Shown here piece after piece: positions 52,900-62,400 of a stretch of 64,000 nt of DNA. The notes below the pieces were generated by a model that saw only the letters and a program-made list of their open reading frames with translations, did not search any database and had not been told where the DNA came from. How positions within the stretch are numbered: position 1 is the first letter of the stretch; each line of letters begins with the position of its first letter. Made by a program: the position numbers and the translations under genes. The stretch lies in assembly GCF_022803015.1 (NCBI RefSeq), contig NZ_JAFKON010000001.1, positions 1-64,000 on the forward strand, in the 5' to 3' direction. Source of the DNA: Arthrobacter humicola. Lineage in GTDB: Bacteria > Actinomycetota > Actinomycetes > Actinomycetales > Micrococcaceae.

Positions 52900-54480
52900 G
52901 CCCTCAGCCACGAGTCCGACAGCGGGATTGTCGTCCGGCTCCTGGCCCCTCACATAAAGATTATTGATAATCCGGAGAAGCGCCGAAGCAGTCGCGCTCG
53001 GAACCGCCTCAAGTCGAACTCGCGCGACGATATATTTCCCCGACCTAAAAAGGCAGCCGGTTTGGGAAACCACTCTCTCCAGTAGCTTCTGGCCGACCGC
53101 ATCTCTGGCATGCAATTTGACAACGATGTCATCGTCGGTCAGTACCATATCGATCGCGACTCGCCGACGGCTCCATTCCATGTCCAGGACCAGGCAGCGA
53201 GTGGAATAGAACCATAGCTTTGTGGCATGCAAACCGAGTGTCTTGTCCTGCTCCAGTATCCCCTGAAGTGCAACCAGGGTTTTGTGGGGGACCACCAGCA
53301 TGGGACTCTCCGCAGCGACTGGACCGTCAACCTCAGCTGAATCCAGGTCAAAGGCATGCCTCACCGCATCTACGAGGGCTTGATCGGTCCTTTGATTACT
53401 TGGCGTGAACTTTCGCGTGCCCGTTCGAGACCGCTTCCAGTCAGAACTAATGGCCATGAAGTGTCGGTGCATCACGTCTGTGGTCTCTGTGGTGTCGGCG
53501 CCCGGGACGCCGTGTGTTTTCCACTGTGCTACTTCGGGGATATCGGCAGGCCTTGCTGCCCACTTGGCAGTAGCGTTCCCCCTCGAAATGTCATACGTGG
53601 AAAAGTCCGAATGCCGGGGGACGCGTCCGGGCACGGCCGACGTCTTTTCGATCCATCGGCCGGGGTACCGGAGCACCGGAGCCGACGAGGAGTCCAGCAC
53701 GTCGAAAACGGATTTCCTGTCGTTGGCCAGGACCAACTCGTCGACATCTGCGTTGATGACTGCTTTGGCCAAGGGGAGAAATCTCCACCGTGCGTGTTCC
53801 ATAATCCCGTATTCACAGAAATCCGAGTCCCAAGGGGCATCGTTCAACCCGTCCCAACCGCCGCCCTGGGGGCCGAACTTGAAAGGCCAGCGCACGACTA
53901 CTACTGACGTGAGCCCGTCAACGGATCCGACAGTCTGCAGGACTTCCTCAGGTGAGTAGGCAGTCGACCCGTTATCGTAAATCAGCAGGCCGGTGATGCC
54001 ATGGTGCTTGACGTGGAATTCCGCCCAATCGCGGATCCAGATCAAGTGGTTGTCTTTAGACTTCGTGAACAGGACATTCAACCCGGCGAAAACTTCTCGC
54101 AGGTCGGGGCCTACGGAAGTAGAAATCGAGAATTCATCCGACAAGATCGAAATGAACGTGGATCCCTGCGGCGACGGAAGAAATGACCGTTGCGTGCGGT
54201 CCATATCTTCAAGATGCGCCGGAAGAACACGGCCACTGTCGTCAGTGAATTCAGCGCGATCAAGCGCCGCCTTCAAATTGAGGAGCGGTGGTCCAGAAAG
54301 CACGATTCTATCATCGGATTGAAAGACGTCGTAAAAGAGGGTCGTAGAATCGAATTCCTCACTGTAGCTGTGTTGTCTCTGATTGAGGGGCCTGGGCGCG
54401 GATCGCACCAGAGGAGTCGCCCCGGCCATCGTGATTGAGGATGGCTCTACAACCATCCGAACGTTTTGTTTGCGCGCCAT
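52885..54480 (-). CDS. GT92/GT2-like glycosyltransferase
   Basis: A 531-residue protein. Residues about 135-330 look like a GT-A glycosyltransferase of the GT92 or Glyco_tranf_2_4 kind: a strand ending in KSKDNHLIWIRDWAEFHVKHHG, LLIYDNGSTAY, and the metal-binding INADVDELVL (DxD). An N-terminal part (1-130) and a C-terminal part (400-531) are not recognised; the C-terminal part has alternating hydrophobic residues like a beta domain. The ATG at 54478-54480 has only a weak ribosome-binding site. Codon use is less GC-rich than in the core genes. It overlaps the acyltransferase gene tail to tail by 15 bp and lies 104 nt downstream of the serine hydrolase on the same strand. Confidence 0.75.
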   Translation of the reverse strand: MARKQNVRMVVEPSSITMAGATPLVRSAPRPLNQRQHSYSEEFDSTTLFYDVFQSDDRIVLSGPPLLNLKAALDRAEFTDDSGRVLPAHLEDMDRTQRSFLPSPQGSTFISILSDEFSISTSVGPDLREVFAGLNVLFTKSKDNHLIWIRDWAEFHVKHHGITGLLIYDNGSTAYSPEEVLQTVGSVDGLTSVVVVRWPFKFGPQGGGWDGLNDAPWDSDFCEYGIMEHARWRFLPLAKAVINADVDELVLANDRKSVFDVLDSSSAPVLRYPGRWIEKTSAVPGRVPRHSDFSTYDISRGNATAKWAARPADIPEVAQWKTHGVPGADTTETTDVMHRHFMAISSDWKRSRTGTRKFTPSNQRTDQALVDAVRHAFDLDSAEVDGPVAAESPMLVVPHKTLVALQGILEQDKTLGLHATKLWFYSTRCLVLDMEWSRRRVAIDMVLTDDDIVVKLHARDAVGQKLLERVVSQTGCLFRSGKYIVARVRLEAVPSATASALLRIINNLYVRGQEPDDNPAVGLVAEGLASN

Positions 54481-54584
54481 GGACAGCGTTCGTTCTCTCT
54501 CTGCATGTGAAAATTCTTCAAATCGACCAGACGGTTCTTCGCGCCTGGCTTCCAGCTCCGCGAATAAACTTCTTTGGATTATTT

Positions 54585-55433
54585 CTATCCGGGGCCCGCC
54601 AGGAGTCCTCCGTGTTTTGGACCGAGCTTGAAGTGTTTGTCCCTGTGGCCGCTTCCGTCAAAACCAAACCCGTTGGAATCCTCTCCAAACCGTGGTGCAA
54701 GTCCCTCGGCAAGTATTGTTAGGAGGGAAACGACGAACGGAACATTGTAGTGGAGCGTCTGAAGATGATTTCGGGTCAGATCTGACGCTGTCGAAATGAG
54801 ACTAAAATTCGAGTAACGGCGGAAATAAGGCAGAACCTCATCGAGATAATCTATGCAATGGGGATCGTACGGAGAAGTGATCAGGTATATGTTTCGATCT
54901 CTGTTGGAGTCGGACCGGACAACTTCCGGAACTAATGAATTCAGCCACTCGATGTCCGTCGCGAGCGTATTGCCGCTCATGTACTCGATGATCGCTGTTC
55001 TTTTTCGATTCAACAGGTAGGAGCCTATGGCGAGCTGGGGTGTTAGGGCCAAAATATTCTTGGCATTGCACCTAATTCCAAGACGCAGTGCGGCCGAACC
55101 GCCCTTGGACATCCCCACCATCGTGCAGTCGCTGCTGCTCAGGCCCAGTTGATCTATTACTTCAGCGATGAGCTGCGAAACCGCCACCTCGATTTCGAAG
55201 TTACGATTCTCGGTCAGGTAATAGGAATATTCCGCGCCAAAGTCGTCGTAGATCCAAAGGAGATTGGCCCTGTTGTGGGCCAGCAGTGGACCGTCGTGGT
55301 CGAAGTCAAGCCAACTTCTATCGGCGCGGATGGAGGTAAATATGACAATGAGGTGCTTAGCCCCCTTCCGCGCGGCTCGAAACTTGAAGTTTACGGGACG
55401 CGCGGAGGATGTATAGGGACTAACCAACTTCAT
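54585..55433 (-). CDS. Alpha/beta-hydrolase-like serine hydrolase
   Basis: A 282-residue protein. The nucleophile elbow is MVGMSKGGSAALRLG (GxSxG, Ser about residue 109), preceded by LLWIYDDFGAEYSYYLTENR. A likely acidic residue lies in LITSPYDPHCIDY and the base His in LTRNHLQTLHYNV. The general look is of an esterase, similar to hydrolases found in polysaccharide and accessory-secretion loci. There is no signal peptide. The DNA is clearly poorer in G and C than the core genes (codons such as ATA, TTT and AAT are frequent), which suggests transfer. It lies 69 nt after the large TPR-TagF-GT4 gene on the same strand. The substrate is unknown. Confidence 0.75.
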   Translation of the reverse strand: MKLVSPYTSSARPVNFKFRAARKGAKHLIVIFTSIRADRSWLDFDHDGPLLAHNRANLLWIYDDFGAEYSYYLTENRNFEIEVAVSQLIAEVIDQLGLSSSDCTMVGMSKGGSAALRLGIRCNAKNILALTPQLAIGSYLLNRKRTAIIEYMSGNTLATDIEWLNSLVPEVVRSDSNRDRNIYLITSPYDPHCIDYLDEVLPYFRRYSNFSLISTASDLTRNHLQTLHYNVPFVVSLLTILAEGLAPRFGEDSNGFGFDGSGHRDKHFKLGPKHGGLLAGPG

Positions 55434-55502
55434 GTGGACTTCTCATTCCTTCCGGGAACTTCGCTACTGACAGTATCGTGGTCGCGGCCTGCCGCAATCC
55501 AA

Positions 55503-58500
55503 TTAGACCCTGGCCGGGTCCCCTTCAGTGAGATTGTGGGTCAAGAACTGGTTCAGCGCGCTCGCAACGTAGGTCGAAGGATCAAAGTGTTCATGGGGAA
55601 GCTCGCCACGCTCGGCTGCTGCCAGCCCCGCAAGCAGACCGTCCTCCGAGTTCTCCACAATCAGGCCATAGCGGTCCTGCAGGACATCCCGCGGTCCAGG
55701 CATCTCGGTGCAGACAATCGAAACACCCAAAATCATGGCCTCAAAGAGGACCATAGGTTGGCCCTCGTGGAGAGATGACAGGACGAAGCAATGGGCGTGC
55801 TTCAGCGCCGGGTACGGATTCGCCCGCTGGCCGGCCAGCCAGATGTAGTCGGAAGCCTTCTGGCCGACGATCAGCTTCTCGAGTTCATAGCGGAGGGGCC
55901 CGTCACCGACGATCATGAGCCTGGCTCCGGGATGGGAGTCGTGGAAACGCACGAAGGCCCTGATCAGTTTTCGATGGTCCTTTTCCGGGGACAACCGACC
56001 AATTGCGATGAAGTTGTAGAGTCCGCCCTCGAACCACTCGGCGATGTCGCTGTCGAGGGGTTCCGCGGCTCCCTTGTTAACCCGGCCCGGGTCGATCTGG
56101 TTATCGCAGTGCGTGAACGCTGTGCTCTCGAGGGCGTAGGGTCCGGCCAATTCGCGGCGGTTCCTGTCGGAAACGCTGGACGCCACGGAGATGAGCGCGT
56201 CGAAATCACGGTACAGCCGGAAAATGATTTCCAGCACGGGGAACTTCATCAGCTTTTCGTTGGCCATGTCGTTGTGCATGTAAATCGATTTATGCGCATG
56301 GTCCGGACCATAGGCCACCAAACTTGACCAGTACGGCGCATACCCGTCGAACTCGATGACCGAATCAAACTGGCTGTCACTGAAGATTCGACGGAATTCA
56401 CGGGCAAAGGACGAGCGATAGATCTGCCACTGTGCCGCTGAAGGCAGGTCCAGGTTCGCCGTCAACTTTCGCGCGATCCAGCGTTCCTCCGGTGTGTGGG
56501 ACTGGACACCGACCTTGCCGATGATCTGGACGTGGTCAGGCAGTTCCCTGAATTTTTCCAGCCTCGCGGGATTGGCTGCCAGGACTGCAGGTTCAACTAC
56601 CAGGACGGCACGGAAACGCGAGGTGTCCAGACTGGAGACCAAGTTCCGAAAGGACGTTGCAATGCCGTTAGGGAGCAGTCCGTGGTGGAACAGGAGAGTG
56701 GTCTTCTCCTCGGCAGGTTCATCAGCCAGTCCGTCGGGGTCGTCCTCGAGGAAGAACCGGACCACTCTCTTGGCGGAGTTGCCATCCTCCCAGGGGCAGA
56801 ACTGATCCTTGGCAGCCAGATACCGAGGATCGGACGCCGGATCACTAGTCAGCGAATTCTGGATGCTTGCCGCGAGATCCGACCTTTCCCGCACGAGGGT
56901 GCCGGGCATCTCCTCCATGTCGAAGTAGAGACCGCGGTCCTGTGAGTAGTCGTCCAGATCGAAGGTATAGAAGACGATAGGCCGGCCCGTGGGGAGGAAG
57001 TCGAAGAAGATGCTCGAATAGTCCGTGATGAGCACGTCCACCGCGGAAAGCAGGTCATTCGTGTCGATATCACCGGGGACAATCGAGGAGCCGGCATCGA
57101 ATCCGTCGAGGAGTCCCTCCGTGAGGCGGTGGGCCCGGAAAAACAAGTGATGGTTGGCTCCGCGCATGGCGGCGAGGTCTTCCTGAAGTTTGCTGGCGTC
57201 GACGAATCTGTCGTCCGAGGCGCCGCGCCAGGTGGGAGCGTAGAGAACCACCGGCTTCGAGTCATCCGCGGCGATGCCCAGCTGGGACCGCAATTGAAGG
57301 CGTTTGGACTCGTCAGCGTTTACCAGGCCGTCAATTCGTGGTGAGCCTGTGACCGCAATCTTGCCCCGGAAAAGGCCCTCAATGTCGTGGCGCTGGATCA
57401 AGGCCTGGGACGTGTGGCGGTTCGGACTCATCATGTGGGTTGACTGCAGGAAGTTCCTGGCGATGTTGGCGTGGGCGACGGGACCGCCGGCCATATCCCG
57501 GCCCAGGGTCTTCAACGGTGTCCCATGCCAGGTGTTGAGGTACTTCTGGCCATCCTTGCGGATGAAATACGGCGGAAACGACACATTGTTCACGAGGTGT
57601 GCGGCTGAGGACAGGACTCTCTTGTACAAGTCCGAGTTTGTCTGGACAAACCTCACATTCTTTCGGCCCCGGAGACGATCGGGGATGTTGTCCTCATTGT
57701 TAATGGCCCAGTAGTGACTGAATTCCTGGTAACGCGGATCGGAGCAGACCTCGTCGAAAAGTGCCAGGGGGTGGCACCCTATGGAGGAGCCGTGGTTGCT
57801 TTCCCACAGGATGATTTTCGGCTCCAGCGGAAGGGTCTCGTAGTACTCAACGTACTCCAGGCTGTTCTTCTGAGCCTTGTTCTTCAGGTAGCTTTCGACG
57901 TCGATGCCATCTGATGTCTTGAAGATCCGCATTTGACGGAAGGCAGCACAGGCGGATGTGAAGTCCCCGATCCGGTGGCGCGCGACGCCGAGATAGTAAA
58001 AGGAGCGGGGACTGAAGTCATTGTTCCGGGCAACGGACTCAGCGAACGCGGATTCTGCGCTGTCCCAGGCGCCGAGCAGGGCGGAAAAGTCGCCGGCACG
58101 CTGCATAATCTCGGACGACTGTTTCGCCGCCAGTGCCGGCACCATTTGGTGCAGTAAATCCTTGAGGTGTGACCCGTCACTATCCTCTGCGGCGTTTGGG
58201 CTGCCGGCGGGCGACGGCGGCACCGGGTAGGACGCTGAGACCAGGTAATACTCACACGCCTGCTCGGCCCGACCGGCTGTCTCCAATGCGTAGCCGGCTC
58301 GATACGCCCAATATTTCTTGGATGCATCCAGCCGCCACGCGTCCCCGTAGGCTTCTCCGGCTTCAAGCCACTGGAAGTTGCGCTCACGGGCAAGCCCCAA
58401 CTTATAGTGCCAGTACGGGACATCCGGCTTGAGTGTGATTGCATCTTCGTACGCTTTAGCCGCCTCGGCCCATCGGTAGCACCGGTCAAATGCCAGCCCG

Positions 58501-59339
58501 ACCCGGTAGGCCACCTCGGCATTGGCCGGTTGCCTGCGCAGCTGATCCTGGTAATGTCCCAGCGCCTCTACCCACGCGCCCTTTTTCTGGAAGAATGCAC
58601 CGATACCCACGACGTCTGATTTGAAATTCTTATCGTGACTAACGGCCAGGGCGTACGCTTCGTCGGCTTTTTGGGTCTGGCCACTGAGAGCATTGGCGTG
58701 TCCCTCGTAGAAATACCATTCGGCGTTCCCTGGAAGAATTGCGTTAGCTTCGGCGTAGGTCGCCGCAGCCTCCCCGAAGCGTTTCATGCCGAACTGTGCA
58801 GCCCCGAGCTGGGCAAGCCATGCGGCATTGCCTTCATGGGCTTCTTTTCCAGCAGTCAGAATTTCCAGTTCCTGCCACAATGGGCCTTTGTTTTCCCGAA
58901 GACGTGTGAGCTTTTCCGAGTGGTAGTCAGGGTTCCGTCGCTGTGCCAGGACAAGGGCCAGTTCCGGCTCAGATATAGCGTATGCAGCCCGCACGGCGCT
59001 TAGCCTTCGCTGCCAGCGGTCCCGGTGTGGCTCCAGCTCAAGTGCAATGACGTAGTTTTCGGCAGCGTCCGCCAAGAGCCCCAACTGTTCCTGGACGTAA
59101 CCGAGCCGGTAGTGCCATGAAGCCATGCCATGTTGCAGCGACGTAGCTGTTTGGAGGTGCGTCGCAGCCTGATCGAACTGCCCGAGGTGGAAGTGGGCAT
59201 GCCCAAGACGGAATGCCAGTTCGGCGTCGGCGCCTGCTGCCCCGGCGAGCAGGGCGGTGTAGACCTCGACGGCCGTCTCCCACTCCATCTTTTCCTCGAG
59301 AAGCAGGCCATGTTCAATCGTGTTTTGCGCTGGGCTCAT
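55503..59339 (-). CDS. Giant TPR / CDP-glycerol glycerophosphotransferase / GT4 fusion protein
   Basis: A 1278-residue protein with three parts. Residues 1-480 are TPR-like repeats (AEVAYRVGLAFDRCYRWAEAAKAYEDA; YWHYKLGLARERNFQWLEAGEAYGDA). Residues about 495-870 are a CDP-glycerol glycerophosphotransferase domain of the TagF/TagB type with TWHGTPLKTLGRD (His605) and VLITDYSSIFFDF (Asp773). Residues about 880-1270 are a GT4 glycosyltransferase (FIAIGRLSPEKDHRKLIRAF; SSLHEGQPMVLFEAMILG). It should add glycerol-phosphate or a similar polyol phosphate and a sugar, perhaps alternately, on the inner membrane face. The ATG is at 59337-59339. It lies 86 nt downstream of another TagF-domain gene on the same strand. 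Confidence 0.85.
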   Translation of the reverse strand: MSPAQNTIEHGLLLEEKMEWETAVEVYTALLAGAAGADAELAFRLGHAHFHLGQFDQAATHLQTATSLQHGMASWHYRLGYVQEQLGLLADAAENYVIALELEPHRDRWQRRLSAVRAAYAISEPELALVLAQRRNPDYHSEKLTRLRENKGPLWQELEILTAGKEAHEGNAAWLAQLGAAQFGMKRFGEAAATYAEANAILPGNAEWYFYEGHANALSGQTQKADEAYALAVSHDKNFKSDVVGIGAFFQKKGAWVEALGHYQDQLRRQPANAEVAYRVGLAFDRCYRWAEAAKAYEDAITLKPDVPYWHYKLGLARERNFQWLEAGEAYGDAWRLDASKKYWAYRAGYALETAGRAEQACEYYLVSASYPVPPSPAGSPNAAEDSDGSHLKDLLHQMVPALAAKQSSEIMQRAGDFSALLGAWDSAESAFAESVARNNDFSPRSFYYLGVARHRIGDFTSACAAFRQMRIFKTSDGIDVESYLKNKAQKNSLEYVEYYETLPLEPKIILWESNHGSSIGCHPLALFDEVCSDPRYQEFSHYWAINNEDNIPDRLRGRKNVRFVQTNSDLYKRVLSSAAHLVNNVSFPPYFIRKDGQKYLNTWHGTPLKTLGRDMAGGPVAHANIARNFLQSTHMMSPNRHTSQALIQRHDIEGLFRGKIAVTGSPRIDGLVNADESKRLQLRSQLGIAADDSKPVVLYAPTWRGASDDRFVDASKLQEDLAAMRGANHHLFFRAHRLTEGLLDGFDAGSSIVPGDIDTNDLLSAVDVLITDYSSIFFDFLPTGRPIVFYTFDLDDYSQDRGLYFDMEEMPGTLVRERSDLAASIQNSLTSDPASDPRYLAAKDQFCPWEDGNSAKRVVRFFLEDDPDGLADEPAEEKTTLLFHHGLLPNGIATSFRNLVSSLDTSRFRAVLVVEPAVLAANPARLEKFRELPDHVQIIGKVGVQSHTPEERWIARKLTANLDLPSAAQWQIYRSSFAREFRRIFSDSQFDSVIEFDGYAPYWSSLVAYGPDHAHKSIYMHNDMANEKLMKFPVLEIIFRLYRDFDALISVASSVSDRNRRELAGPYALESTAFTHCDNQIDPGRVNKGAAEPLDSDIAEWFEGGLYNFIAIGRLSPEKDHRKLIRAFVRFHDSHPGARLMIVGDGPLRYELEKLIVGQKASDYIWLAGQRANPYPALKHAHCFVLSSLHEGQPMVLFEAMILGVSIVCTEMPGPRDVLQDRYGLIVENSEDGLLAGLAAAERGELPHEHFDPSTYVASALNQFLTHNLTEGDPARV

Positions 59340-59425
59340 TTGTAATGGGTCCTAAATTGGTTGCTGCCGTGTGGCATGACCGGCTGGCGGTGGCCATTCC
59401 GGTATTCCTGTGCTGTCGGGTGCGA

Positions 59426-62400
59426 CTAGTTCTCGCGGAGGGACGGTGAGCTGTCAGTGCCCACCATCAGCGGTTCGCTCGGGCCATTCGGCCAGAGGGC
59501 ATCGAACACGCGCGCCGTCGCCTGCCCGTCGCAGTAGGGCGCGAACATCTTGACGAACGTTTCGTATTTCGGGGCGAACTGGCGGGAGACGTCCGTGATG
59601 TTCTGGATGGAATGAACGACTTCCTCCGTCGTGCTGAGGAGTGGGCCCGGAGCCTTTCCCTCAAGATCGAAGTAGAAGCCGCGGGTCGAGTCACGGTACT
59701 GCGCGATGTCCGGGGTCAGGAAGATGATCGGCTTGCCCGTCACGCAAAAATCGAACATGACGGACGAATAATCGTTCACCAGGATGTCTGCGGCGGTGTA
59801 GAGGTCGTTGACCTCCGGGTACTCGGTCACATCGATCACAAACTTGTTGGCCGCCGTCTGCCGCTGGCTTGCGATGTTGTGGTGTCCGCGCAGGAGCAGC
59901 ACGTAATCACTGCCCAGCCGCTGCTGGGCTTTTTCGAAATCGAGGTACGTGACCATCTCGTACTGCCTGGAGGCGTTCTTTGCATCGTCGCGCCAGGTGG
60001 GAGCATAAAGAATCGCGGTCTTGCACTCGGGGATGCCCAGCTTGGTCCGGATGGCGGCCCGGCTCTGTTCCATCCGTTCGGGGGTAAGGCTGTCATTGCG
60101 GGGATAGCCCTCGGTTACTACCCGCCCTTCGAAGCCGAAGCAATTTGCAAGGACCCCGGCGGCGTATTCATTCTGCGCCAGGAGGGCATCCCAGTACTCC
60201 GCCTCGCGCCACATGAGGTTCCAGTAGGAGAGGGAGAAGCTCGTCCGCGCGACGTCGTTGCCCAGCTTCTTGAGCGGAGTGCCATGCCAGGTCTGGATGT
60301 AGACCTGACCTTCGCGCTTACGGAAGTAGAACGGGAAATTGTTGTTGTTGATCAGGATCCGGGACTCGGTCAGGAGCTGGTACCAAAGGCGGGAGCCGAT
60401 CAGCACCGGTTCGGTTCCGGCCGGCACTGGCACCGAGAAATCAGCGACGGCCCAGTACATCGGCCACTGGCTGCTCCTGCGCTGGAACTCTTCCAGAAGG
60501 CGTCGCGGGCTGTCCGTGGCACGGCGGCCGCCGAAGCACATGAACAGAACGGCGTCCTTGAGTTCATTGCTCCCGGCCAGCGTGACCGGAGTGCGCAGCG
60601 TCTGTTGCTCGAACCTTCCCACCTCGTCCGCCGCGAACGGCGGACGCAGGTGGATAGTGAGCGCACCGTTTTTGGAGGTGCGGCTCACGCCTACCTCCAG
60701 CCGGTCCGCGTCCATCCTTGCCGGCATCTGCTTCTGCAGACCGGATGACGCCGGGATCCAGTGGCCGAGGGTGTCGGCGACTCCCGGGGAAACGAACCGC
60801 ACGCTGTAGGCGCCCGCCTCGGGCATCACTTCCTCGCCGCCCCACGGGTTCTGCGGAAGCAGGAAATCGGCGGTGAACGCATTGCTTCCATCGTTGGTGC
60901 GGACCTGCAGGACAACGTCCGTCGCCGGGATGACGGCCTTCCCGCTGGAGAGGACAACCCGCGGTGCACGTATGACATGCATGTCCGCTGTGCCTGCAAT
61001 GCGCAGGGTCCGCTTGTCGGCTGAGACTTCGACGGTCGAAGCAATGATTCGGCTCTTGCGCTCTTCGACGGTGATGAAGCCGTAACCGGTCAGTCCCAGC
61101 CTGAGGCTTCGCGTCTGATCCGAGCGGGACTCCAACTCCGCGGTTCCCTCCGGCCACGCCACCGGCTGCGGGCCCTTGGCGCCGCTTTCCAGGCGCAGCT
61201 GCCATTCATATTCGGTCGTATTCCCGGCGCCACTGCCCAGCGCCGGGACGTTGATGACGTAGACAGCCCGGTTTCCGTCAACTTCCTGGAAAGTCGCAGT
61301 CTTCCGGATGCCAAACTTTCGGCTCTCGATGGATACTTTGGCGGGAACGGGGGCCCCGTCAGCGGCTTCAACAGTCAGCCGCAGGGTTCGCCCGGTGAGG
61401 TCCACGGATGTCGCCACGTAGAGCGGCGTCACCGGAACGAAGGTCAGGCCAGTGGTGGCAGCGCGCATCTCCACTGCCATCCGGGACGAGCCCACCATGG
61501 GCCCCACGGGCAACTGCCCGGTGGACCCGGTCAGGTCACGGAGCCTCAACGGCGCTGCGATTGTCCGGCCGCCGGCGCTGACAGTCAGGAGGACGTGCCA
61601 GTTGGCGGGCGCCGTGGCCTCATCGTCTGCCAACATCACGGCCGGATCGATGACAGCACTGAATCCTGCCTCGGCGTAGGACGTCCAGTTGTCGTTGGAC
61701 TGCCAGTCGATGGACTTGTCGGAGTGGCGCTCCACCGCCAGAGCGACTGTCGCCCCGCTGCTGGCGTTGACCAAGGACGCATGGATGGAGAGGCTGCCGT
61801 CAGCCGGGTCCACGGAGGAGATGTACGCATGCCCTCCGATCATCAGCCGGCCGTCGGGCTGCCAGTCGAAGTGAGTCATCCTGCTCACCATTTGAAGATC
61901 GTCATCGCTGCAGGCCAGCAGATCCGGATCGTAGCCTGAAAGCTCAGCCAGGTACCGGGGTTGCGCCAGGATCCCGGAGTCCGTAATCAGCGTCGGAAAG
62001 CTGGAACCGTAGTCGCTCCGGTGGTTGCAGATTCGGACTACGTCCGCGCGTGAGTCCGTGAGCACGGCGGAGAGGATCAGCCGGTTGTGGATCCGGATGG
62101 CATTCCAGTCCAGATCCAGGCCGTCGCTGAGGCGCAGCACGGTGGCGTGCAACAGATCCCAATACTCGGGTTCCGTACGCGGCACGACCTCGTAGTAACG
62201 GAAGAGCCCATTGCCCAGTTCTCCGGATAGCCAGCGCCGGTAGTGGTCAGGAGCCGAGACCGTGTTGACCACGGAGGCCAGGGCCTCAAGCCGGTGCAAG
62301 CGGTCACTGAGGTACTCCGTCTGGCACAGAAGCTCGCGGGCAGGAGGGCGAACTGCGGAGTCAATGGACGTGTTTATGACCTGGGCATCAAGAATGTCGA

